64,000 nt of DNA from Betaproteobacteria bacterium. Its GTDB lineage: Bacteria; Pseudomonadota; Gammaproteobacteria; Burkholderiales; JACQAP01. Shown here piece after piece: positions 1 to 7,593 of the stretch; the stretch's first letter is position 1; the number at the start of each line of letters is the position of its first letter. A program made the position numbers and the translations under genes. A model generated the notes under the pieces. It searched no databases. It saw only the letters and a program-made list of their open reading frames with translations, and was not told the origin of the DNA. The DNA is taken from positions 1 through 64,000 of the forward strand of contig JACQAP010000020.1 in assembly GCA_016194905.1 (NCBI GenBank), in the 5' to 3' direction.

Positions 1-1716
1 CAGTGGCAGACCCGCTTTCGCGACCGGTACGAGCTTTCCGCTCGCATGGTCCAGCACGCTGATCCAGCCGACGGTGAATCCGCCCTGGTCGACGGCGATG
101 CGACAGGCTTCCTGAAACAACTCCTCGCGGTCGCGAATGCGCACGATCGCCGAGTTGATATCGCTCAATACGGCATGGATCCGGCCCAGCCGCGCGATCT
201 TCTGCTCCTGGCTGCGGCGCGTCGTAATGTCGTGGAAAATCACCTGGACCAAACCCGTATCAAGCATCTTGAGGCTGACCTCGGCAGGAAAGGCGCTCTC
301 GTCCTTGCGCTTGATCATGCGTTCGAACCGCAGGACCTGCCCCGAACGGACCTGTTCCATGCGCTTGGTATGGATTTCCCGATCCTCTTCCAGATAGGTC
401 ACTTTGCCGTTCATGCCGATCAACTCGTTCTCGGTGTAGCCGAGAAGCTCGCAGCCCCGGGAATTCACCAGAATGAAGTTTCCTCCCGCGTCGCTGATGA
501 ATATGCCGTCCGCCGCCTGCTCGATGAGTTGGCGGTACTTGGCTTCGCTTTCCCGCAACGCCTGTCCTGCGTGCTTGCGTTCGGTGATGTCACGGGTGAT
601 GCCTAACAGCTCTTGAACTCTGCCCGCGGCAGTACGTAACGGGACAGCGCGAGTTTCCAACCAGCGACGCGCTCCTTTGAGACCGATCACCTCGAATTCG
701 AGCGCGCCGCTCTCGCCCTGCATTACCCGTTTGTGCAGGTCGCCAAAAGCGGCCCGGTGTTCGGGCACAATGAACTCCAGCAGGGATTGTTGCTGTGCCT
801 CCGCCAGCGAACTCGCTTGCAGCATGGCCAGTCCTGCCTGGTTCATTTCCAGTAGCTTCCCGTCGCCGGCGACGACCTTCACGCATTCCGGCTCGGTCTC
901 GATGATCGCCCGCAAGCGTGTTTCGCTTTTCCGCAGCGCCTCCTCGTCCCGCTTGCGTTCGGTGATGTTGTAGGCCACCACGATCCTGGCGGGCCTGCCT
1001 TCCAACACAAGATCGTGAGACGCGATTTCTACGTCGATCAGCTCGCCGCTCTTTGCTTGGTGTTTCCAGAATTCCGGCTTGTTGACCATTGGGAGCGGTT
1101 TTGCAACGTGATCGACGAGCCGGGGGAGGTCTTTCTCGGGGCGAATGTCCTTGATGGTCATTGCGAGAAACTCTTCGCGGTTGAATCCGTAGCGTGCTAT
1201 CGCAGTGTCGTTCACCGCCAGGAAACGCAGCGTCTCGATGTCGTACACCCACATCGGATGCGGATTGCTTTGGAACAGCGCGCGGTATCGCTTCTCGCTC
1301 TCACGCAACTGGTTTGCGAGCGCCTGGCGCGCATGTCGCTCCTCGGCCTCTTTTATCGCCCTTTCCACCGCGGCAGGAAGACGGAGCAAGTTGTTCTTGA
1401 GGACGTAATCCGTCGCGCCGTTTTTCAGCGCGCGAACGGCATACTCCTCACCGATGGTGCCGGACACGAAGACGAACGGGATGTGGGGGTAGGACTGGCT
1501 GGCAATCCTGAGCGCTTCCATGCCGTCAAATCTCGGCATGGAAAAATCGGACAAGATCACGTTCGGCTGGAATTCCTCGAGCTCTCGCCGATATTCGACG
1601 GCAGTTTCTACCCGGCGTGCGTCACAGCGGATGCCGGCGCGCTTGAGTTCTCTCAACATGAGCTCGGCGTCGGTTGCGACGTCCTCGACCATCAGTATCC
1701 TGAACTGCTGGCTCAT
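1..1716 (-). CDS. Response regulator-PAS-PAS-PAS-GAF sensor protein (3' end outside window)
   Basis: Read on the complement from the ATG at 1716-1714, the frame stays open for 572 codons to the window edge. Residues 1-120 form a receiver domain: acidic pair E11-D12, phospho-acceptor D57 in LSDFSMPRF, then FVSGT and a lysine in VLKNN. Three PAS-type segments follow, each with a 'RKSE/ITERK' style linker (about 140-260, 265-385 and 390-515). A GAF-like segment then starts with the motif DQGGFTVGWI. The missing C-terminus is probably a histidine kinase or GGDEF output domain, but it cannot be seen. It is a cytoplasmic signalling protein with no membrane segment in the visible part. The opposite-strand open frames here are shadows. 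The ligand is unknown. Confidence 0.88.
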   Translation of the reverse strand, partial: MSQQFRILMVEDVATDAELMLRELKRAGIRCDARRVETAVEYRRELEEFQPNVILSDFSMPRFDGMEALRIASQSYPHIPFVFVSGTIGEEYAVRALKNGATDYVLKNNLLRLPAAVERAIKEAEERHARQALANQLRESEKRYRALFQSNPHPMWVYDIETLRFLAVNDTAIARYGFNREEFLAMTIKDIRPEKDLPRLVDHVAKPLPMVNKPEFWKHQAKSGELIDVEIASHDLVLEGRPARIVVAYNITERKRDEEALRKSETRLRAIIETEPECVKVVAGDGKLLEMNQAGLAMLQASSLAEAQQQSLLEFIVPEHRAAFGDLHKRVMQGESGALEFEVIGLKGARRWLETRAVPLRTAAGRVQELLGITRDITERKHAGQALRESEAKYRQLIEQAADGIFISDAGGNFILVNSRGCELLGYTENELIGMNGKVTYLEEDREIHTKRMEQVRSGQVLRFERMIKRKDESAFPAEVSLKMLDTGLVQVIFHDITTRRSQEQKIARLGRIHAVLSDINSAIVRIRDREELFQEACRIAVDQGGFTVGWISVLDHASGKLVPVAKAGLPL

Positions 1717-1756
1717 AAGTATTCTTCCCTACAACGCGCCGAATCTGTCAAACAGC

Positions 1757-1930
1757 CTACACCTGATCAGTCAATGCCGGGGCGACATTCCTGACAACGC
1801 TCACGCGGTCGCCGACCGCGTAATGCGCAATTTCGGTAATCGCATGCACCCGCGCGAAGGTGACGCCTTCCTTGACATCAATGAGGGAAGGATCCAGCCA
1901 TATACCGTGCGTTTCCCCGAGCAGCGTCAT
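1757..1930 (-). CDS. Possible small protein, 57 aa
   Basis: A short frame lies 40 bp upstream of the receiver/PAS gene on the same strand, starting with MTLLGETHGIWLDPS. Third codon positions are biased to G/C as in real genes here, and it could be co-transcribed with the sensor. An in-frame extension to 2050 looks non-coding (Ser/Cys-rich). No family is recognised and no strong ribosome-binding site is visible. Apart from this frame, the stretch between 1717 and 2201 shows nothing recognisable. Confidence 0.3.
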   Translation of the reverse strand: MTLLGETHGIWLDPSLIDVKEGVTFARVHAITEIAHYAVGDRVSVVRNVAPALTDQV

Positions 1931-2201
1931 GGTCGGAGAATGCCCGCGGGAGGAGCTAGAGAAGTTACCGTTGGTGAAGGAAAAACAGGGACGGGAAGAT
2001 CGCATCCTGTACGCGCAGGGCGGACTGCAGAAGCAGAAAGGGGTGAGCAATGCGTACGTGTTGGATCGGGGAACTATTCGTGACGTCGTCGCCTGGTGGC
2101 GGGAAAGCTCTTCGACTCAGGATTATCCTAAACCGAGCATTGGCGCGGCTTCCCAAGGGTTATTCGACTACCGCCGGCCACCAATTTCTGACCCGAGGCA
2201 A

Positions 2202-2591
2202 TCAGTAGTCGTCTTTTTCTTCTATGTCGCCGAGGTCCTCTTCGTCGTCGTAGAAGTCGTCTTCCTCTTCCTGCCAGTCTCCCGAATCGATCACCTCTTT
2301 CACGATATCGACGACTCGACTGCGCACATCCAGTTCAGCCTGGCCGCTGATGCCTTTCGTTTCGAAATAAACATCCTCGTCATCGTCGATGGTCACCGTC
2401 GCGTCCGGCCATTCTTCCTGCAATGCCTGAAGCAGCTGGCTCTTGAACTGTTCATATTCTTCCTCGGAGACGACTCCGAGCAGATCGTGGTTCGCGAAAT
2501 AGGCGATCGAAAGTAAGGAGGCCATGTCGTTGTGCGCCGACCAAATTGCAGATGGCGGAAGAATACCCAAATCCTGACTTATTTTCCGCAT
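2202..2591 (-). CDS. Hypothetical protein with acidic C-terminal tail
   Basis: A 129-residue cytoplasmic protein of no recognised family. The central part (residues about 23-100) looks like a compact alpha/beta domain with amphipathic helices (EEEYEQFKSQLLQALQEEW). The last 25 residues are almost all Asp/Glu plus aromatic residues (DWQEEEDDFYDDEEDL), a tail that could bind cations or a basic partner. Two starts are possible: the ATG at 2591 used here, or the ATG at 2525 (MASLLSIAYF). Neither has a strong Shine-Dalgarno sequence. It stands alone between the sensor and the lldD remnant. Coding character is good, but no function is inferred. Confidence 0.6.
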   Translation of the reverse strand: MRKISQDLGILPPSAIWSAHNDMASLLSIAYFANHDLLGVVSEEEYEQFKSQLLQALQEEWPDATVTIDDDEDVYFETKGISGQAELDVRSRVVDIVKEVIDSGDWQEEEDDFYDDEEDLGDIEEKDDY

Positions 2592-2692
2592 TTCCGCGGC
2601 TGTCGTAAACCACTCGAGGGCTTGAAATTAGTTGACAGCACTTCGCGTGCCAGTTATTGCGAACTGGACGCAAGAGAGTAACTGCAAAGGCA

Positions 2693-2908
2693 TCAACCTT
2701 GCAGAATCCTGCGGTCGATCTCCGCGAGCGTCGGCCGTCCAAGCAGGGTCAGCGTAATGTCGATCTCGTCTCGCAGAATTTCGAGGGTACGTTCCACCCC
2801 CGGCTGGCCTCCCGATGCAAGGCCGTAAAGCCAGGCCCGGCCGATCATGCAGGCTTTCGCACCGAGCGCGCGGGCGCGCACGACGTCGGTACCACGGCGG
2901 ATGCCGCC
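2693..2908 (-). pseudogene. lldD 3'-terminal fragment (duplicate of the gene at 13.1 kb)
   Basis: The frame encodes only the last 70 or so residues of an FMN-dependent alpha-hydroxy-acid dehydrogenase, from GTDVVRARALGAKACMIGRA to IDRRILQG. The complete gene at 13126-14265 has the same residues, and 196 bp align with five mismatches. All catalytic residues and the N-terminal three quarters are missing, so it cannot work. The in-frame upstream part (to 3028) overlaps the 3' end of the Fe-S/FAD oxidoreductase and is not homologous to LldD. The last residues differ slightly from the full copy (RRILQG versus QRVLIEKP), so the donor may have been a close paralogue. Confidence 0.8.
2713..2908. repeat. 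Direct repeat, left copy (196 bp)
   Basis: This matches 13152-13347 base for base except for five substitutions (about 97%), in the same orientation, with a constant offset of 10,439 bp. Similarity stops abruptly at 2908/13347 and fades just left of 2713/13152. The pair brackets the complete cytochrome/porin cluster, so recombination between them could delete, circularise or amplify that block. Confidence 0.9.
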
Positions 2909-2949
2909 TTGGTACCGATGCATGCGGTGGGTCGCCGCGCAAACCACTT

Positions 2950-4245
2950 TCAGGCTTCGCCGTGGCGCGTCTCCACCATCACGCCGATGTCGCGGAGAAA
3001 TTGCGTCGGCATCAAACCGCCTGCACAAACGATAACGGCCTCGTTGCGCAAGGTGAACGAATTCTTTCCGTGCTTGAGTACGACCTGGTCGGGCTTGATT
3101 TCGACAACCTCGGATTCCAACAGAACGCGCACCCGACCATTCGATTCTGCCTCCTGCAGGCGGTCGCGACTACCCGGCTTGATGCGGTTGAATGCCCGGC
3201 CCCGATACGACAGGGATACGGTCGCGCCCGATTGTTGGGCAACTGATACCGCGGCTTCGATGGCGCTGTCTCCGCCGCCGACCACCAGCACATGCTGGCC
3301 GCGGTACTGCGCAGCGTCAATCAGGCGATAGACCACTTTCGGCTGTTCCTCACCCGGAACATCGAGCCGTCGCGGCGTGCCGCGCCGCCCGATGGCAAGC
3401 AGGATATTACGGGCGAGATAAGACCGCGAACTGGTCCTGACGAAGAAACCTCGATCCGCGCGTTCGACGGCTAGGACGCGTTCTCGGAAACTCACCTTCA
3501 AGCCGGCTTTTACTGTAATGCCTTTCCACAGGTCCAACAGCGACTCCTTGCTGACCTCTCCAAGTTTGATGCGACCGGCAGTCGGAACCTGCATTGGAGC
3601 AGTCATCGCGATTTTGTTGCGTGGATAATGATATACGGTGCCGCCGAGTGAAGATTCTTGCTCGAGTGTGACGAAACGCAGCTGCTTCTCTTTCGCGGCC
3701 AGCGATGCGGACAGGCCTGCGGGGCCTGCGCCTACGATCACCACATGGAGCATGTCCGGATCCGCCTGTCGCTCCGAAATTCTGCGAATCGCCTGTTTGC
3801 CTTGTTCGACCGCCTTGTGGATCAAACCCATTCCACCCAGTTCACCGGCGATGAATATGCCCGGAACATTAGTTTCGAAGTAAGGGTCCACCTGCGGGAT
3901 GTCGACGCCCCTGCGTTCGGTGCCGAATACAAGATTGATCGCGCCTGTCGGACAGGCCTTCAGACATGCCCCGTGTCCGATGCACGCGGAACCATTCACC
4001 AGTTGCGGAGAGCCATCGATCATCCCGATTGCTTTCTCCGGACAGGCAGATGCGCAAGCTCCGGAACCAATGCAGCGACCCGGATCGAAGACCGGATGCA
4101 GAGATGTCGGCTCGTCGAGTCCCGCCGTGACGGACACCACGTGGCGATGCAAGTCCTGCGTCTCTCTGCGCCTTCTTCGTTTGACGTAGATTGCGAAGAC
4201 AGCGATCAGCGGAAGCACATAGACGATTGCCGTTTCGAGATTCAT
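2950..4245 (-). CDS. Membrane-anchored Fe-S/FAD pyridine-nucleotide oxidoreductase
   Basis: The start is set at the ATG encoding MNLETAIVYVLPLIAVFAIY (an N-terminal membrane segment, residues 5-21). The longer in-frame extension to 4461 is low-complexity and basic. Domains: TM anchor followed by a basic stretch; a two-cluster ferredoxin-like region (residues 58-99, CIGSGACASACP and CIGHGACLKACP); then a two-dinucleotide-fold flavoprotein with the FAD motif VGAGPAGLSA (about 171-180), the NAD(P) motif VVGGGDSAIEAA and a C-terminal CAGGLMPTQF segment. In each Fe-S motif the usual second Cys is Ser or His, which I recall as common in this family. Likely role: electron exchange between NAD(P)H and the membrane/periplasmic cytochromes encoded divergently. 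The 3' end lies 41 bp from the lldD fragment. Confidence 0.85.
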   Translation of the reverse strand: MNLETAIVYVLPLIAVFAIYVKRRRRRETQDLHRHVVSVTAGLDEPTSLHPVFDPGRCIGSGACASACPEKAIGMIDGSPQLVNGSACIGHGACLKACPTGAINLVFGTERRGVDIPQVDPYFETNVPGIFIAGELGGMGLIHKAVEQGKQAIRRISERQADPDMLHVVIVGAGPAGLSASLAAKEKQLRFVTLEQESSLGGTVYHYPRNKIAMTAPMQVPTAGRIKLGEVSKESLLDLWKGITVKAGLKVSFRERVLAVERADRGFFVRTSSRSYLARNILLAIGRRGTPRRLDVPGEEQPKVVYRLIDAAQYRGQHVLVVGGGDSAIEAAVSVAQQSGATVSLSYRGRAFNRIKPGSRDRLQEAESNGRVRVLLESEVVEIKPDQVVLKHGKNSFTLRNEAVIVCAGGLMPTQFLRDIGVMVETRHGEA

Positions 4246-4455
4246 TGCGATTCGTTTGAAGTCGATCCCTGTTGATGTTGTTCGAAATCGTCTGCTGCTG
4301 ACGACAGTCCCCTCGAAGCGAGTTCGATAGTAGTTCCCTAGGATTTCTCCATCTAACAATTTGCGCCAACGATGTCGTGCGACAACGACAAGGGTGAGCG
4401 CGAATTCAATTCGTGTGACTGCAAGTCCATGCGAGGCCAACAGTAATGCCGCCGG

Positions 4456-4472
4456 TGGCATGCATATTGCAA
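4456..4472 (+). promoter_or_regulatory. Putative sigma-54 promoter ahead of the cytochrome b/27-heme operon
   Basis: The sequence TGGCAT-N5-TTGCA has GG at 4457-4458 and GC at 4469-4470 with exactly 10 bases between, the sigma-54 (-24/-12) geometry. Transcription would start near 4482, downstream of the ATG at 4477. That favours the ATG at 4522 as the true start of the cytochrome b gene. Confidence 0.55.
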
Positions 4473-4521
4473 AACTATGCAGGCAAGTCCCCGATCAAGT
4501 TCCTTCACTTTCGACAACTCC

Positions 4522-5358
4522 ATGACCCAGGTCGTTTCAGTTCGCTCTGCAGTTCAATCAAAACCCGTGCCACGACGCATGCCGTTCCTGCTCGCGCTGC
4601 TCGTAATTGCGGCCGTTGCACTGTTCGGATGGCATGCCATGAGCCAGCCCGGTTACTCAAGTGGATCACGTACCGGATACAACATCGGCCTTGCCGGGGC
4701 CGTCTTGATGCTGATCCTGTTCCTCTACCCCCTGCGCAAGCACGTCCGCTGGTTGAATGCTGCGGGACCGCTGCGCGAGTGGTTGAACCTGCACATGCTA
4801 CTCGGCATTTGCGGCCCGCTTCTCATCCTGTTTCATTCCCGCTTTCACATCGATTCGACGAATGCCGCGGTCGCGATGACAAGCATGCTGGTCGTGGCCG
4901 GGAGCGGCATCGCGGGCCGGTTCATTTACACGCGCATTCATCACGAACTGCGCGGCCGGAAGCTTGCGGCGATCGAACTGCGCGCGGCACTGGCGGAATC
5001 GCTGGCTCGCATAGAAGGGGGCAAGACGTTGCCGGCGTCGGCCAGGCGCATATTGGAATCTTACGAGGCTTATGCCGAACGCGTTCCCGGCAGCCTAATC
5101 GCCCGGGCGCTCAAGTTTCTGTTTATTGGCTGGCGAAGGCTGTGGACCACCAGGCGGATTCGCCATCAGTTAAGCGGATACCCAGGAGGGCGACGCATCA
5201 CAATTCAACTAGAGAATTATCTTCAGGGCTTGCAACGCGTCGCGCAGTTCTCGATCTACGAACGACTGTTCTCGCTCTGGCATCTGCTTCACATTCCGCT
5301 GGTAGCCTTGCTCGTACTGAGCGCTGTCTTTCACGTGCTCGCTGTTCACATGTACTGA
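4522..5358 (+). CDS. Di-heme membrane cytochrome b
   Basis: A 278-residue integral membrane protein with hydrophobic segments at about 20-38, 53-70, 91-108, 116-134 and 255-275. Two His pairs spaced by 13 residues, H91/H105 and H257/H271, are the classic bis-His ligation of two stacked b hemes; extra His residues at 109, 254 and 276 lie near the membrane faces. The region between the third/fourth and last helices (about 140-245) is a basic, charged cytoplasmic domain. It would link the quinone pool or the divergent Fe-S/FAD protein to periplasmic c-type cytochromes. The ATG at 4477 is an alternative start, but the sigma-54-like site just before it argues for 4522. The stop codon directly abuts the start of the 27-heme gene. 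Confidence 0.82.
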   Translation: MTQVVSVRSAVQSKPVPRRMPFLLALLVIAAVALFGWHAMSQPGYSSGSRTGYNIGLAGAVLMLILFLYPLRKHVRWLNAAGPLREWLNLHMLLGICGPLLILFHSRFHIDSTNAAVAMTSMLVVAGSGIAGRFIYTRIHHELRGRKLAAIELRAALAESLARIEGGKTLPASARRILESYEAYAERVPGSLIARALKFLFIGWRRLWTTRRIRHQLSGYPGGRRITIQLENYLQGLQRVAQFSIYERLFSLWHLLHIPLVALLVLSAVFHVLAVHMY

Positions 5359-7311
5359 ATGACGCGCAGCCTGCTGCGGGGTCTCGGAGCCCTGCTACTG
5401 GTCGCCATCGCCCTGAATCCGCGATCGGCCCGCCCGGATACGGTCGAGACGCTGGTGATGCCCGGAAAGGTGATAGAGGGGCACGCCGACATCGAGGGGC
5501 AGTGCCGTAAATGCCACCAGCCATTCAAGAAGGAAGGGCAGAACGCGCTGTGTCTGGACTGCCACAAGGCGGTGGCGCAGGACGTCGCGTCGAAATCCGG
5601 CTATCACGGCAGAATTTCCGAAAAACCTTGCAGGGAATGTCATGCCGAGCACCTGGGCAGACCGGCGAAGATCGTGAAGCTGGACGAAGGGCGATTTGAT
5701 CATCGGCAGACCGACTTCCTGTTGCTGGGCAAACATACTGCGGTGAAGTGCGTTTCCTGTCACCCCTCGGCACGCAAGTTCCGGGAAGCCGAACACGAGT
5801 GCGTATCCTGTCATCGCAAGGATGACGTTCACCACGGCACGGTTGGCGCGGGCTGCGAGCGTTGTCACACCGAAACGGATTGGAAGAAGGCGAAGTTCGA
5901 CCATGACAAGACGCATTTCCCACTGAGGGGCAGGCACGCCCAGCCCAAGTGCACGGCGTGCCACCGAACCCAGAACTTCAGGGAGACGCCGAACGAATGC
6001 GTCGGCTGCCATCGCCGGGACGACGTCCACAAGGGAAAGCTGGGCGCCAATTGTGCCGAATGCCACAACGATCGCGGATGGAAAAAGACCGCCTTCGACC
6101 ACGAAAAGACGCACTTCCCGCTGTCAGGCAAACACGGTGCGGTCAAGTGTGCGGACTGCCATCGCGATCAGAGTTTCAAAGAGACGCCCCGCGAATGCGT
6201 GGCGTGCCACAGGAAGGACGATATCCACAAGGGCTCATTGGGAGCGGATTGCGACAGGTGCCATAACGATCGGGACTGGAAGAATACTGCGTTCGATCAC
6301 GGGAAAACGAAGTTCCCGTTGCTAGGCGCGCACGGCACGACCCGCTGCCTGGCCTGCCATAGGAGCCAGGCCTTCCAAGACGGTCCGCCGTCGCAGTGCG
6401 TAGCCTGCCATCGCAAGAATGATGTCCACAAAGGCCGGTTCGGGGAGAGGTGCGAAACCTGCCATGGCGAAACGGCCTGGAAGACGCTGAAATTCGATCA
6501 TGATCGAGACACGAATTTCCGCCTGCGTGAGTCGCATTCAAGAGTCAAGTGTGATAGCTGTCATTCTGGAATGCTGTACGCCGACAAGGCTCCCAAGGAC
6601 TGCAACGGCTGCCATGCAAAAAGTGATGTGCATCGCGGAAGCCTCGGTACGCAATGCGAGTCCTGTCACAACGAATCGAAATGGAAGACCTCGTCGTTCG
6701 CTCATGATCGCGACACGCGATATCCCCTCCGCGGCCGTCACGCTTCGATTACATGCAAAGCCTGTCACCTGGACGGTACATTTCGGCAGAAGCTTGCCAT
6801 GCAGTGCATCGCCTGCCACCGCAAGGATGACCGCCATGCCGGCCAGGAAGGAAGCGAATGCGAGCGTTGCCATGCCGAGACGTCGTGGAAGACGACGAAC
6901 TTCGACCATGGCCGTGCGAATTTTCCGCTGACCGGCAGGCATTTGTCGGTTAAATGCGAGGCCTGCCACGCCAGTCCGAAGTTCAAGGATGCGCGCAGGG
7001 AATGCTTGGCATGCCATGCCAGGCAGGATGTACACAAGCGCAGGCTGGGTGCGGATTGTGCCTCTTGCCACAATGCGCGCGATTGGCGCATCTGGGATTT
7101 CGATCACGACAAGCGGACTCACTTCGTTCTCGATGGCGCTCATCGCAAACTGGATTGCGTGACATGCCATGTACACCCCGGCGACACGATACCTGCCGTG
7201 GGCGTGCGTTGTGTGGATTGCCACGAGCGTGACGACGTTCACCGTGAGGCCTTCGGCAACCGCTGCGAGCGCTGCCATGCGACCTCGAGCTTCAAAGAGA
7301 TCCGGCATTAA
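5359..7311 (+). CDS. 27-heme c-type cytochrome, triheme-repeat type
   Basis: A 650-residue exported protein with an N-terminal signal (hydrophobic residues 6-20, SARPD region). I count 27 CxxCH heme-binding motifs. After three N-terminal hemes, the other 24 fall into about eight 66-residue repeats. Each repeat follows the pattern CxxCHRKDDVHKG, CxxCHN..WK, FDHDKTHFPL.GRH, CxxCH; the extra conserved His residues probably supply distal heme ligands. Heme density is one per 24 residues, typical of nanowire-like electron conduits. There is no lipobox or membrane segment after the signal, so it is soluble periplasmic or exported. It starts one base after the cytochrome b stop, implying co-translation. 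No exact named orthologue is claimed. Confidence 0.92.
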   Translation: MTRSLLRGLGALLLVAIALNPRSARPDTVETLVMPGKVIEGHADIEGQCRKCHQPFKKEGQNALCLDCHKAVAQDVASKSGYHGRISEKPCRECHAEHLGRPAKIVKLDEGRFDHRQTDFLLLGKHTAVKCVSCHPSARKFREAEHECVSCHRKDDVHHGTVGAGCERCHTETDWKKAKFDHDKTHFPLRGRHAQPKCTACHRTQNFRETPNECVGCHRRDDVHKGKLGANCAECHNDRGWKKTAFDHEKTHFPLSGKHGAVKCADCHRDQSFKETPRECVACHRKDDIHKGSLGADCDRCHNDRDWKNTAFDHGKTKFPLLGAHGTTRCLACHRSQAFQDGPPSQCVACHRKNDVHKGRFGERCETCHGETAWKTLKFDHDRDTNFRLRESHSRVKCDSCHSGMLYADKAPKDCNGCHAKSDVHRGSLGTQCESCHNESKWKTSSFAHDRDTRYPLRGRHASITCKACHLDGTFRQKLAMQCIACHRKDDRHAGQEGSECERCHAETSWKTTNFDHGRANFPLTGRHLSVKCEACHASPKFKDARRECLACHARQDVHKRRLGADCASCHNARDWRIWDFDHDKRTHFVLDGAHRKLDCVTCHVHPGDTIPAVGVRCVDCHERDDVHREAFGNRCERCHATSSFKEIRH

Positions 7312-7528
7312 GTGGCCGGAGAACGGTCGCTCCTCCAGATTGTGTTCGGGACGATGATCGGGGTGAACGAAGCTGTTCGACGAGAACCGGACCCTGAATA
7401 TTTTCATTTCTGCTTGTCTCCCTCCGGCGACGCATATCAAAGCATTTCGTGCGGATCACGACGGTGTACGAAGCAAGAAAAAGAAAAATATTAGATATGA
7501 CAGCGGGTTGAGAGAAGAGTTGGGTGTT

Positions 7529-7544
7529 TGGCACAACCATTGCG
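7529..7544 (+). promoter_or_regulatory. Putative sigma-54 promoter of the 17-heme cytochrome gene
   Basis: TGGCAC-N5-TTGC is a full match to the sigma-54 core, with GG at 7530-7531 and GC at 7542-7543 (10-base spacing). It lies about 50 bp before the TTG start at 7594 in a 282-bp intergenic stretch that otherwise holds only an A-rich segment (7478-7494) and no gene. An enhancer-binding protein would be needed; its site was not identified. Confidence 0.6.
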
Positions 7545-7593
7545 GTGTTGATCCACACGGACATCCCACCTTTCGCAGGTGCGCTGAAAAAAT

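Noticed and set aside
590-1252. 220-codon minus-strand frame and several plus-strand frames at 46-1794
   Set aside because: Out of frame with the receiver/PAS gene, whose motifs are clear; the alternatives are Arg/Ser-rich shadows.
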